Below the pieces are notes generated by a model. The model ran no database searches and had not been told where the DNA came from. It saw only the letters and a program-made list of their open reading frames with translations. 64,000 bases of DNA. Origin: Geomonas sp. Red32. Its GTDB lineage: Bacteria; Desulfobacterota; Desulfuromonadia; Geobacterales; Geobacteraceae. Location: assembly GCF_023652955.1 (NCBI RefSeq), contig NZ_JAKLOY010000007.1, forward strand, positions 1 through 64,000. The letters run 5' to 3'. Position 1 is the first letter of the stretch. Every line of letters starts with the position of its first letter. Below, one piece after another: positions 50,485 to 59,094 of the stretch. The position numbers and the translations under genes were made by a program.

Positions 50485-51159
50485 CTAGGCGTTTTTACGA
50501 CGCTTGCAGTAGATGGCGACCCCGAGGAAGCCGGCACCCAAGAGGACCAGGGAGCCCGGTTCGGGTACCGGTGCCGGGACGTCGAAGTTCAGGACCGGGG
50601 TGAGGGTGCCGCAGGGGGGGAGGTAGTTGCCGACCACCACCACCGGATTGCTGAGGTCCTGCCCCACGTAGATCTTCGAGGCGGTGGCGGTGTCGCCCGC
50701 GGTGCCGCTGAAGAGGTCCCCGCCGAGGCTCAGGCTGATCAGGTCGCCGGGAACCCCGCCGACGGTGAAGTCGATCCCGTCCCAGCCTGTTCCCTCGACC
50801 GCCTTGAAGGTGATGTAGTCGCTGCCGTTGAAGGGCATGGAGTAGGCGACGTCACCGGCCGGCATCCCGAAGAAGGTGTAGGTCTCGAAGTCGACGGTGT
50901 TGGAGCTGGCCGGCAGCGAGAGCCTCAAGGTACCGAAGAAGTTCTCGTTACCCGTGCTCCCGCCGGTCCACCGGAGCGACCAGCTGCGGCGGTCGGGGTC
51001 GTTGCTCCAGAGGTAGTATCCGGCCTCGCTGGCGGTCGGGTTGTTGCCGACACCGAAGTTGGCGTAGGTGTCACCGCTATAGACAGGTGTCGCCATTGCG
51101 GCGGGTGCCATTGCGGCAATGAAGATCGCCGCACAGATCAGAGTTAAGAGCTTCTTCAT
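50485..51159 (-). CDS. PEP-CTERM sorting-signal protein
   Basis: This 224-residue exported protein starts with a signal peptide (about 1-23: KKLLTLICAAIFIAAMAPA, cleavage near AMATP). It ends in the sorting signal VPEPGSLVLLGAGFLGVAIYCKRRK: the Pro-Glu-Pro motif, a transmembrane helix and a basic tail. Exosortase A cuts such proteins at PEP and passes them to the cell surface or matrix. The mature part (about 170 residues) is beta-rich, with Ser/Thr/Gly-rich stretches and only two cysteines; no known domain is seen. I start at the ATG behind AAGGAGGAGGA (51159), seven codons after the first possible ATG. A consensus sigma-54 promoter precedes it. Confidence 0.93.
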   Translation of the reverse strand: MKKLLTLICAAIFIAAMAPAAMATPVYSGDTYANFGVGNNPTASEAGYYLWSNDPDRRSWSLRWTGGSTGNENFFGTLRLSLPASSNTVDFETYTFFGMPAGDVAYSMPFNGSDYITFKAVEGTGWDGIDFTVGGVPGDLISLSLGGDLFSGTAGDTATASKIYVGQDLSNPVVVVGNYLPPCGTLTPVLNFDVPAPVPEPGSLVLLGAGFLGVAIYCKRRKNA

Positions 51160-51213
51160 GTCCTCCTCCTTTTTTCTCATTCGATGGAATCGCCGCTTGT
51201 CGCACTCTCCTGG

Positions 51214-51230
51214 TGCAACTGGAGTGCCAG
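51214..51230 (-). promoter_or_regulatory. Sigma-54 promoter of the PEP-CTERM gene
   Basis: On the minus strand, CTGGCAC-TCCAG-TTGCA matches the -24/-12 consensus TGGCAC-N5-TTGC at every conserved base. Transcription should start near 51204, about 45 bases before the ATG. The element also lies inside the small inverted repeat AACTGG-AGTG-CCAGTT (51217-51232). Control by an RpoN-dependent activator is expected; PrsK/PrsR with RpoN has been described for PEP-CTERM genes in other bacteria. Confidence 0.85.
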
Positions 51231-51239
51231 TTTGTAAGT

Positions 51240-51688
51240 TGCCAATAATAAACGTATTCCTATCTGACGGGGGAGACGATTCTGTAAAGGATGCCGACAG
51301 ATCGGGTGCCGGGAGGGGTGAGACGGCGCGGAAGGTGGGGGCGGCGGGGTGGCGGCCCCCCTTTTCCGCCCTACGAGCAGCTTCCCGGCGGGACGAAGAA
51401 GGCTAAGTGAGGGAATACACTCGGTGAATGAGGAGCGATAACTAATTGATTAGAAAAAATTTTTTAAAATAGCTTCGATTGGGCGGTGCCGGGGGGTACA
51501 CCAGATTTTTTCTGAGTTCCGCTCTACGCCAGCTATATCGCCGACTTATAAGGTCTTTGGCCGGTGAAAACATTAAATCTGTAAAATTTTTCTTGACGGT
51601 GTCGACTTTTCTGTTAAACATTTCGACAACGACTTTTAATGGTTATGGATTCACCAACGTGCTCATTGGGGGATCCTGGAGGGGAGTT
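51240..51688. other. Divergent control region between PEP-CTERM gene and prsT
   Basis: No gene is apparent. The right half (51430-51660) is AT-rich compared with everything around it. A candidate plus-strand promoter has TTGACG (51593-51598) and TAAACA (51615-51620) with 16-bp spacing, about 70 bp before the prsT ATG. The long AT-rich leader suggests further regulatory sites, but none could be named. Confidence 0.4.
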
Positions 51689-54319
51689 ATGAGACTGCCC
51701 GTCATAGCGCTTTGGGTGCTTTTGACCTGCGCCGCCTGCAGCAGCAACACCAAGGAGAGCCTCTACACCGAGGGGGTCAAGCAGCTTAACGCCTCCAATC
51801 CCTCCGGCGCGGTGGTCTACTTCAAAAGCGCGCTGGAGAAAGACGGCAACTTCAACGACGCCCGCTATCAACTGGCCCGGGCCTACCTCGCCCTCGGCAA
51901 GTACGAACAGGCCGAGAAGGAGTTCTCCAAGGTCCTCACCCAGAACCCTTCCCGCGAGGAGGCGATCCTCGAGCTCGCCCGCGTGCTGAACCTGGAAGGG
52001 AAGGGGAGCGAGGGGGCCAAGCTTGCCGAGGGGTACCTGGCCAAGCACCCGGACCATCCCGAGGCGCTGGAGATCCTCGGGACCTCCTACCTGGTCTTGA
52101 GCCGCTATCAGGAGGCCGAAGGTTTCCTCTCTCGCGCCATCGCGGCCGGGCAGGGGAGCGCCCGGATCGCTCTCGCCTCGCTGAAGCTCGCCACCGGCCA
52201 GCCGGCCCGGGCCAAGGCCCTGCTGGAAGAGGTGGTGCAGGCGGAACCGAGGAACCTCAAGGCGCTTTACCTCCTCGCCTCGGTGGAAAGCGGCAGCGGA
52301 AGCCTCGACCGCGCGGCCGCCGTCTACACCCGCATCCTCGGGGTGGAGCCCGCCGAAACCACCGCCCGCTACAAGCTCGGGCTGATCCAGATCGAGAAGG
52401 GTGACCTCGCCCGGGCCGAGGCCTCCGCCGACCAGATGATCGCCAAGTATCCCCGCCGCGGCGACGGCCACCGCCTCAAAGGGCTGGTGAACTACCAGCG
52501 CCACCGCTACGACGACGCCATCACCTCGCTGCAGGCCTCCCTCAAGTACGGCCCCACCCTCGAGGCCTACCATTTCCTCGGTCTTTGTTTCTACAACCAG
52601 GGGCAGTTCGAGATGGCCCTGAGCCAGTTCCGCAAGATCCTCGACGCGGTTCCCGAATCCCGCCAGGCCCGCCTGATCACCGCCCAGATACTTATCCGGC
52701 AGAAACGCCTCGACGACGCGGTGGTGGAAGTCCAGCGGGTACTGCGGCGCGACAACAAGGATGCCCTGGCCCACGAACTCTTGGGGACCGCCTACATGAC
52801 GCAGGGTCACTTCGAGGACGGGCTCGCCGAGCTCAACCGCGCCACCGCCCTCGACGCCAAGATGGCCTCCGCCCACCTGAAGAAGGGGTTCTACTACTTC
52901 AGCCGCGGCAAGGAGAGCCTCGGGGAGAGCGAACTCGCGAGCGCGGTGAGCGCCACCCCCGACCGTCTCGGGAATAGGCTCCTGTTGGCCTCCCACTACC
53001 AGCGCCGGGGGAAAAGCGCCAAGGCGCTCGCGGTCCTCAGGGAAGGGCTGACCGGCGGCCGGGAGGACGCTGCCATCGACAACGCCATGGCCGCTCTCCA
53101 GTTCGCGACCGGCAACAAGCAGGGCGGGCTGAACGCGCTCGATGCCGCCAAGAAGGCCGATCCCTCCTTCAGCGCCACCTACCACAACCTGGCGGCCTAC
53201 TACGCCGCCTCCGGCGACTATCCCCGCGCCATTGCCGAATTGGGTTCCCTGCTCCTGCGCAGCCCCTCCGACGTGCGGGGGATGCTGGCCCTGGCCGCCC
53301 TCTACGACCTGGCCGGCCGCGAGGCCGAGGCGGCCGCCCAGTACCGGCTGGCCGCCCAGACCGGCAAGACCGAGGCCCTGCTCGCCGAGGTCGGCTACCT
53401 GCGGAAGAAGGGGAAACGCGACGAGGCCCTGAAGGTGCTCGACGAGGTCATCCGCACCGATCCCAAGGGACCGGCCCTGGAGGCCAAGGGGAGACTTTTG
53501 ACCGAAGCCCTCCGCTACAAGGAGGCGCTCAAGGTCTTCGACCAGCTGGAAGGGGTGAACCGGGACGCGGGAGTTTCGCTGAAGATCGCCACCTACCTCG
53601 CCATGGGGGAGGGGGGTAAGGCGGTCGAGGAGGCCCGCGGGGTTGTCGACCACGAGCCCGGTTCCGCCCGCGGCTACCTCCTGCTCGCCTCCGTCTACCG
53701 TCACCAGAAGGACCTTGCCTCCGCCCTGCGGGAGGCGATGAACGGGGTGCGGGCCGAGCCGAGGAGTGTCGAGGCCAAGCTCGTCCAGGGGGGGCTCCAC
53801 GAGGCCCGCGGGGAGTTCGACAAGGCGCTCGCCTGTTACCAGGGCGCCCTGAGCCTCGCACCCGACCACATCGCCGCGCAGTTCGCCCGGGCGGCCCTGC
53901 TCGACCGCACCGGCCGGAAGAAGGAGGCGGCGGGGCTCTACCGGAGCACCCTGCAGAGCGACGCGAGCTTCGTCCCCGCCCTCAACAATCTCGCCTGCCT
54001 CCTGGCCGACGGCTACGGGAGCCCGCAGGAGGCGTTACGGCTGGCGGTAGCTGCCTACCGCCTCGACCCGGGTAATCCGCAGGTGATGGACACCACCGGT
54101 TATGCACTGTTGAAAAACGGGCGCCGTGCCGATGCGGTGAGGCTGCTGGAGCGGGCGGCCTCTCTCTCCACCGAGCAGTCGGTGCAGTACCACCTGGCGC
54201 TGGCCTATCAGGCCAACGGTGACCGCGCCAGGGCCCAGCAGGCGGTAAAAAAGGCCCTCTCGCTCGGCGCGGGGCCGGATGTCAACGCAGTTCGCATGCT
54301 CCTTGCCGAGCTCAGGTAA
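51689..54319 (+). CDS. prsT: TPR-repeat protein of PEP-CTERM loci (PrsT-like)
   Basis: This 876-residue exported protein is built almost wholly of tetratricopeptide repeats, some 20 copies of the 34-residue pattern (examples: ARYQLARAYLALGKYEQAEK, ALEILGTSYLVLSRYQEAEG, VQYHLALAYQANGDRA). The N terminus is a lipoprotein-like signal peptide with Cys17 (TCAACSSN) as probable acylation site; the -3 residue is Cys, which is unusual. Length and layout match the PEP-CTERM system TPR lipoprotein (TIGR02917, PrsT). It is thought to scaffold the export apparatus, as TPR proteins such as AlgK and PgaA do. It heads the second export module. TGGAGGGGAG precedes ATG 51689; the frame is open further upstream but lacks a signal peptide there. 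Confidence 0.92.
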   Translation: MRLPVIALWVLLTCAACSSNTKESLYTEGVKQLNASNPSGAVVYFKSALEKDGNFNDARYQLARAYLALGKYEQAEKEFSKVLTQNPSREEAILELARVLNLEGKGSEGAKLAEGYLAKHPDHPEALEILGTSYLVLSRYQEAEGFLSRAIAAGQGSARIALASLKLATGQPARAKALLEEVVQAEPRNLKALYLLASVESGSGSLDRAAAVYTRILGVEPAETTARYKLGLIQIEKGDLARAEASADQMIAKYPRRGDGHRLKGLVNYQRHRYDDAITSLQASLKYGPTLEAYHFLGLCFYNQGQFEMALSQFRKILDAVPESRQARLITAQILIRQKRLDDAVVEVQRVLRRDNKDALAHELLGTAYMTQGHFEDGLAELNRATALDAKMASAHLKKGFYYFSRGKESLGESELASAVSATPDRLGNRLLLASHYQRRGKSAKALAVLREGLTGGREDAAIDNAMAALQFATGNKQGGLNALDAAKKADPSFSATYHNLAAYYAASGDYPRAIAELGSLLLRSPSDVRGMLALAALYDLAGREAEAAAQYRLAAQTGKTEALLAEVGYLRKKGKRDEALKVLDEVIRTDPKGPALEAKGRLLTEALRYKEALKVFDQLEGVNRDAGVSLKIATYLAMGEGGKAVEEARGVVDHEPGSARGYLLLASVYRHQKDLASALREAMNGVRAEPRSVEAKLVQGGLHEARGEFDKALACYQGALSLAPDHIAAQFARAALLDRTGRKKEAAGLYRSTLQSDASFVPALNNLACLLADGYGSPQEALRLAVAAYRLDPGNPQVMDTTGYALLKNGRRADAVRLLERAASLSTEQSVQYHLALAYQANGDRARAQQAVKKALSLGAGPDVNAVRMLLAELR

Positions 54320-54336
54320 GGGCAGAGGGAATCACC

Positions 54337-55701
54337 ATGGTTTGGCGCCTTATCATGTTGCCAATGTTGGACGCGCTGGTTGCGGTCTTCTCCCTCTTTT
54401 CCGCCTACGCCATCAGACTGGGAAGCGACGCCTTCCAGGGACCGCTGGAAGGGCAGACCCTCAGGGTCGCCGCCATTTTCGTCATCGTCTCGCTCTTCTC
54501 CTCCTACCTCATGGAGGTCTACTCGCTGGAGGGGAAGGCCAGCAAACGGGAGCTCCTGGTCACCTGCCTGCAGGCGGGGGGAGCCGGTTTCTTCTTCCTT
54601 TCCGTGGTCTACTACCTGGACCCCGACGTCATGCTGGGAAGGGGGGTGCTCTTTCTCTCCATCGGCTTCTTCGTGCTGCTCCAGTTCGTGTGCCACGCGC
54701 TGACCGGGCGGGTCGGGTACGAGGATCCCTTCGTCCAGCGGGTGCTGGTCTTGGGGACCGGGGAGCTGGCGAGGGGGATCGGGGAGCTGGTCGGCACCCG
54801 GGCCATGAGCTTCGCCCTGGCCGGTTTTCTCCCCTGCGCCGAGAACGAGGGCTCCATCCCGCCGGCGGTCTCCCCCGTGGTCCAGATGGAGGGGGACCTC
54901 CTGGCGACCATGCACAAGCACCGCGCACGCATCCTCGTGGTGGCGCTTTCCGAGCGGCGGGGGGCGCTTCCGTTGCAGGGGATGATGCAGTGCAAGCTAA
55001 ACGGTATCGAGGTGCTCGACGCCCCGGCCTTCTACGAGCTTGCCCAAGGGAAGCTGATGCTCGAACAGATCACCCCGAGCTGGATCATCTTCTCGCACGG
55101 GTTCCGCCGCACCGCGCTGGTGAACGCCTACAAGCGCTGCATCGACATAGCGCTCTCGCTCACCGGGCTTCTTCTGACCGCCCCCCTGCTCCCCCTGATC
55201 GCCCTGGTGATCAAGCTCGACACCCCGGGGCCGGTGCTCTTCCGGCAGGTCCGGGTGGGGGCCGGGGAGAAGCCGTTCACCCTGTACAAGTTCCGCACCA
55301 TGGGGACCGACGCCGAGAAGAACGGGGCGGTCTGGGCCTCCAAGAACGACACCCGGGTCACCAAGGTGGGGCGCTTTTTACGGAACTCGCGGATCGACGA
55401 GATCCCGCAGCTTTTCAACGTGTTGAAGGGGGAGATGAGCTTCATCGGCCCCCGTCCCGAGCGCCCGGAGTTCGTGGAGACGCTCAAGAAGGACATCTAC
55501 TACTATTCGAAGCGTCACACCATCAAGCCGGGGCTGACCGGCTGGGCCCAGGTGCGCTATCCCTACGGGGCCACCACCGAGGACGCCGTGGAGAAGCTGC
55601 GCTACGACCTGTACTACATCAAGAACCTTTCGCTGTTTCTCGACGGGCTGATCATCTTCGAGACGGTGAAAGTCGTGCTGTTCGGGCGGGGGGGACGATG
55701 A
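54337..55701 (+). CDS. Polyprenyl-phosphate sugar-1-phosphate transferase, module 2
   Basis: This 454-residue paralogue of 16896-18269 has the same order of parts: N-terminal helices (about 1-115), Rossmann-like domain (VLVLGTGELARGIGELV), and catalytic domain with KLDTPGPVLFRQVRVGAG, YKFRTM, RIDEIPQLFNVLKGEM and FIGPRPERPEF. Conservation is highest in the catalytic domain, while the N-terminal helices have drifted. This suggests the same chemistry, perhaps with a different sugar. It follows prsT after 17 bp, and its stop overlaps an upstream candidate start of the export gene. Confidence 0.92.
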   Translation: MVWRLIMLPMLDALVAVFSLFSAYAIRLGSDAFQGPLEGQTLRVAAIFVIVSLFSSYLMEVYSLEGKASKRELLVTCLQAGGAGFFFLSVVYYLDPDVMLGRGVLFLSIGFFVLLQFVCHALTGRVGYEDPFVQRVLVLGTGELARGIGELVGTRAMSFALAGFLPCAENEGSIPPAVSPVVQMEGDLLATMHKHRARILVVALSERRGALPLQGMMQCKLNGIEVLDAPAFYELAQGKLMLEQITPSWIIFSHGFRRTALVNAYKRCIDIALSLTGLLLTAPLLPLIALVIKLDTPGPVLFRQVRVGAGEKPFTLYKFRTMGTDAEKNGAVWASKNDTRVTKVGRFLRNSRIDEIPQLFNVLKGEMSFIGPRPERPEFVETLKKDIYYYSKRHTIKPGLTGWAQVRYPYGATTEDAVEKLRYDLYYIKNLSLFLDGLIIFETVKVVLFGRGGR

Positions 55702-55715
55702 GGAGGGTGAAAACG

Positions 55716-56519
55716 ATGAGATGGGGATTGATGGTGAGCCTTTTGCTGCTCTGCCTGACGGCCTTGCCGGCCGCCGCGTCGGATTACGTGATCGGGGAGG
55801 GGGACAGCCTGGAGATCGCGGTGTGGGGGGTGAAGGAGCTGAACTTCCCGGTCAAGGTGCGTCCCGACGGGAAGATCACCGTGCCGGGGCTTGGGGAGGT
55901 GGTGGCGAGCGGCTCCACGCCGAGTAAGCTCCAGGCCTACCTGGCCGAGCGGCTGCGGGAGCTCGTCAAGAACCCCATCGTCACGGTGACCGTCAAGGAG
56001 ATCACCAACTCCAAGGTCTACGTCTTCGGCTCCGGGGTGAAGCCCGCCGTCTACAGCCTGGCCCAGCGGACCTCGGTGCTGCAGCTGCTCTGCACGCTCC
56101 CCGACGTCAAGGTGGCCGACCTCAAGAGGGCCTACCTGTTGAGAAGCGGCAAGAAGGTCAAGATCGACCTTTACCGCCTCTTCATCGAGGGGGACATCGA
56201 CCAGGACCGCCTCCTGGAGTCCAACGACTCGCTGTTCATGCCGCTATTGACCGACCGGAGCGTCTACGTGCTGGGGGCGGTCAACACCCCCAAGGCGATC
56301 GAGTTCCGTGAAGGGATGAAGGTCATGGAGGCGATCCTCGAGTCGGGAGGCTTCACCCGCTTCGCCGATCAAAACGACGTGACGGTCCACCGCAAGGACG
56401 GCGGGAACCAGGTCGCCATCGAGGTGAAGGCCAAGACGCTCTCCAAGGACGGCGACCTCACCCAGAACATCGACCTGAAGCCGGGCGACTACGTGGTGGT
56501 CAAGGAGAGCTTCTTCTAG
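55716..56519 (+). CDS. Polysaccharide export protein (Wza/EpsD-like), module 2
   Basis: This 267-residue paralogue of 18526-19317 has a signal peptide (about 1-22) and the PES domain (YVIGEGDSLEIAVWG, FPVKVRPDGKITVPGLGEV). SLBB domains follow, ending TQNIDLKPGDYVVVKESFF. It also lacks a lipobox cysteine. I choose ATG 55716, because AGGAGG stands nine bases before it; an ATG at 55698 would overlap the transferase stop. It carries a small insertion near the C terminus (GGNQVAIE) absent from copy 1. It presumably forms the export ring of the second apparatus. Confidence 0.92.
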   Translation: MRWGLMVSLLLLCLTALPAAASDYVIGEGDSLEIAVWGVKELNFPVKVRPDGKITVPGLGEVVASGSTPSKLQAYLAERLRELVKNPIVTVTVKEITNSKVYVFGSGVKPAVYSLAQRTSVLQLLCTLPDVKVADLKRAYLLRSGKKVKIDLYRLFIEGDIDQDRLLESNDSLFMPLLTDRSVYVLGAVNTPKAIEFREGMKVMEAILESGGFTRFADQNDVTVHRKDGGNQVAIEVKAKTLSKDGDLTQNIDLKPGDYVVVKESFF

Positions 56520-56648
56520 CCGGTCCGAAGGGGCGGGGCGGAGATAGCGGTCCCGGCGAGAGCCGGCCCCGTGGAAAGGAGCCGGGCGTGCCGGTGCCGC
56601 GAGACGGCCTGCTCCCCGACAGGGAAATACGGAAAGTGAGAGGTGGGT

Positions 56649-58148
56649 ATGGATTCTTCGCAGATCGATCTGAAGAGATGTATCAACCTGGTCAAGCGCA
56701 AAAAGGAGCTTTTCCTGGTGCTGACCCTCTTCCTCATGACGGCCGCCTTCGCGGTGAGCTATCTGTTGCCGAGGAAGTACGAGTCGACCAGCACGGTCTT
56801 CATCGAGAAGAACGTCATCAGCGAGCTGGTCAAGGGGCTGACCGTCACCCCCTCCATGGAGGACACCATCAACGTCCTCTCCTACGCCATCACCAGCCGC
56901 TCGCTGCTCGCCAAGGTGGTCGACCGGATGGACCTGAGCGTCGGCAAGAGCGACAAGGAGACCGAGGGGCTCATCAAGAAGCTGCAGGCGAACACCAGGG
57001 TGAAGGTCAAGGACCGTAACCTCTTCATCATCTCCTTCACCGACTCCAACCCCAGGCTCGCCCGCGATTACGTCAACACGCTGGTGCGGCTCTACATCGA
57101 GGAGAACATCTCCTCGAAAAGGGGGGAGTCCTACGACGCCACCAAGTTCCTCTCCGAGCAGATCGCCACCTTCAACGAGAAGCTGGAAAAGGCCGAGGGC
57201 GAGGTCAATACCTACAAGCGGGAGAAGGGGGGGATGATCGCCATCGACGAAGGGAAGCTCTTCGAGGAGATCAACCAGGCCCAGCAAAAGCTCTACGACC
57301 TGCAGTTGAGGCGCCGCCAGCTGGAGGGGATGCGCCAGGTGACCCGCCAGAGCGCCGACCCTCTCCATATGCAGCTCATCCAGCTCCAGAAAAGGCTCGA
57401 GGAGCTCCGGATCCACTACACCGACAGCTATCCCGAGGTGATCACCGTCAAGGGGGACATCGACACCCTCAAGGAGCAGATGCGCGGCCGTAAGCCCAAC
57501 GAGATGCGTCCCCTCGATCCCCAGGAGCTCGCCAAGATCGAGTCCGAGATCAGCGCCCTGAAGATCACCGAGCAGGGGCTGCAGCGCTACATCGCCACCA
57601 ACCGGCAGGTGCTGCAGACGATCCCCACCGCCAAGGCCGGACTCGAAAAGCTCGAGCTCGAGCAGAAGAGCCAGAAGACCCTCTACGACCAGCTGGTGGC
57701 CCGCCACGGGCAGTCCGAGGTCTCCAAGCAGATGGAGGTCCAGGACAAGTCCACCACCTTCCGGGTGGTCGACCCCGCCGTCCTCCCCAACAAGCCGTCG
57801 AGCCCCAACCGGCTGAAGATCATGCTGATGGGGTTCGTGGGCTCGCTCTCGGCCAGTTTCGCGCTCCTTCTCCTCCTCGACCGTCTCGACGGCTCGATGA
57901 AGGATGTGGCGGGCGCCAAGAAGGTGGGGCTCCCGCTTTTGGCGGTCATCCCGCTCATGGAGGAGCCGGCCGTGGTGACGCGCCGTCGCCGTGGCTTCCT
58001 GCGGGTCGCCACCCTGGCCACCGCCTACTTCCTGTTGCTGCTCTGTTTCCCGGCCATGGAGTTTCTCGAACTTCCCTACATGGACCGGGTTCTCGACCGC
58101 CTCCCCGCCATGATGCCCCGGGAGGCGGGGAAACCGGCCGTACACTGA
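56649..58148 (+). CDS. Chain-length determinant protein (Wzz/PCP-2a-like), module 2
   Basis: This 499-residue paralogue of 19371-20867 has the first helix at about 24-42 (LFLVLTLFLMTAAFAVSYLL), then STSTVFIEKNVISELVKGLT, a coiled coil (about 165-335), a conserved FRVVDPAVLPNKPSSPNRLK before the second helix, and a C-terminal hydrophobic stretch (ATAYFLLLLCFPAMEFLELP). It should work with the BY-kinase encoded next. ATG 56649 is preferred over a GTG two codons earlier. The 130-bp gap upstream, larger than in copy 1, shows no clear promoter. Confidence 0.92.
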   Translation: MDSSQIDLKRCINLVKRKKELFLVLTLFLMTAAFAVSYLLPRKYESTSTVFIEKNVISELVKGLTVTPSMEDTINVLSYAITSRSLLAKVVDRMDLSVGKSDKETEGLIKKLQANTRVKVKDRNLFIISFTDSNPRLARDYVNTLVRLYIEENISSKRGESYDATKFLSEQIATFNEKLEKAEGEVNTYKREKGGMIAIDEGKLFEEINQAQQKLYDLQLRRRQLEGMRQVTRQSADPLHMQLIQLQKRLEELRIHYTDSYPEVITVKGDIDTLKEQMRGRKPNEMRPLDPQELAKIESEISALKITEQGLQRYIATNRQVLQTIPTAKAGLEKLELEQKSQKTLYDQLVARHGQSEVSKQMEVQDKSTTFRVVDPAVLPNKPSSPNRLKIMLMGFVGSLSASFALLLLLDRLDGSMKDVAGAKKVGLPLLAVIPLMEEPAVVTRRRRGFLRVATLATAYFLLLLCFPAMEFLELPYMDRVLDRLPAMMPREAGKPAVH

Positions 58149-58209
58149 GCCCGTCCATTCCGGCCCGGGTGGGGCGTTCCGCCCGGAGCCAGGATTCAAG
58201 TGAGGTCCT

Positions 58210-59070
58210 ATGAGCAGAATCGACATCGCAATGGAAAAGGCTGCCTTTTTGAGGCAGGGTCTGCAACCCGAGCCCGCGGCCCCCGCGCCGCACGAGGAGC
58301 GCCGCCCGGCACCTCCGCCGCAGGCGCCCCCGCTCTTCCCGGTCCCCGACCGCAGGCTGGCACCCCGGAACCCCTTCCTGGTGGCCCTGAAAGATCCGCA
58401 ATCCCCGGTGGCCGAGGAGTACCGGAAGCTCAAGTCGACCCTGGTGAAGATGACCAAGGGGGAGCAGTTCAGGAACACCCTGGCGGTCACGAGCTCGCTC
58501 CCCAACGAGGGAAAGAGCCTCACGGCGCTCAACCTGGCCATCAGCCTGGCCCAGGAGATCGACCACACCGTCCTTTTGATCGACGCCGACCTGCGCCGCC
58601 CCTCGGTACACCGCTACCTCGAGATCGAAAACGGTCCGGGGCTGGGGGACGTGCTTTTGGGCGAGGCGGAGATCGGCGATACCATCGTCCCGACCGGGAT
58701 CGGCAAGCTCTCCATCATGAGAGCGGGTAAAAAGGCCGACAACCCGGGCGAGCTCTTCTCGTCCCAGCGGATGAAGGAGGTGGTGGCCGAGATGAAGCAC
58801 CGCTACGGCGAGCGCTACCTGATCTTCGACACCCCGCCGGTGCTCCCCTTTGCCGAGACCCGTTCGCTCGCCCGCCTGATGGACGGCATCCTCTTCGTCG
58901 TCATGGAGAGACTCGCGGCCGAGTCGAGCATCAAAGAGGCGCTCGCCTCGTTGAAGGGGTGCCCGGTGATGGGGGTGGTCTACAACGCGGCAGCCATGTG
59001 GTCGCTCGACGAGCCGTACTCCTACTACCGGAAGTACAAGCCCGCCCCCGCTGCGCGCGTGAAGAAGTAG
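58210..59070 (+). CDS. BY-kinase (CpsD/CapB-like tyrosine autokinase), module 2
   Basis: This 286-residue paralogue of 20890-21750 has Walker A SSLPNEGKSLTALNLAIS, Walker A' VLLIDADLRRPSVH and Walker B YLIFDTPPVLPFAE. A tyrosine cluster lies near the C terminus (EPYSYYRKYKP). The N-terminal ~50 residues are proline/alanine-rich and differ from copy 1. The conserved start MSRIDIAMEKAA is shared. Each kinase probably pairs with the chain-length protein of its own module; cross-talk is possible because the contact regions are alike. Confidence 0.92.
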   Translation: MSRIDIAMEKAAFLRQGLQPEPAAPAPHEERRPAPPPQAPPLFPVPDRRLAPRNPFLVALKDPQSPVAEEYRKLKSTLVKMTKGEQFRNTLAVTSSLPNEGKSLTALNLAISLAQEIDHTVLLIDADLRRPSVHRYLEIENGPGLGDVLLGEAEIGDTIVPTGIGKLSIMRAGKKADNPGELFSSQRMKEVVAEMKHRYGERYLIFDTPPVLPFAETRSLARLMDGILFVVMERLAAESSIKEALASLKGCPVMGVVYNAAAMWSLDEPYSYYRKYKPAPAARVKK

Positions 59071-59094
59071 AGCCGAGACCGGCCGGGAGATCCC

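Noticed and set aside
49595-51159. Exosortase (XrtA) gene expected next to PEP-CTERM and prsT
   Set aside because: The membrane protein here has CPBP/CAAX motifs (EE, HH, HATTN), not the exosortase Cys/Arg/His triad; no exosortase is visible in the window.
51614-53869. 751-codon open frame on the minus strand opposite prsT
   Set aside because: It is a shadow of the TPR repeats; no start region or domain supports it.
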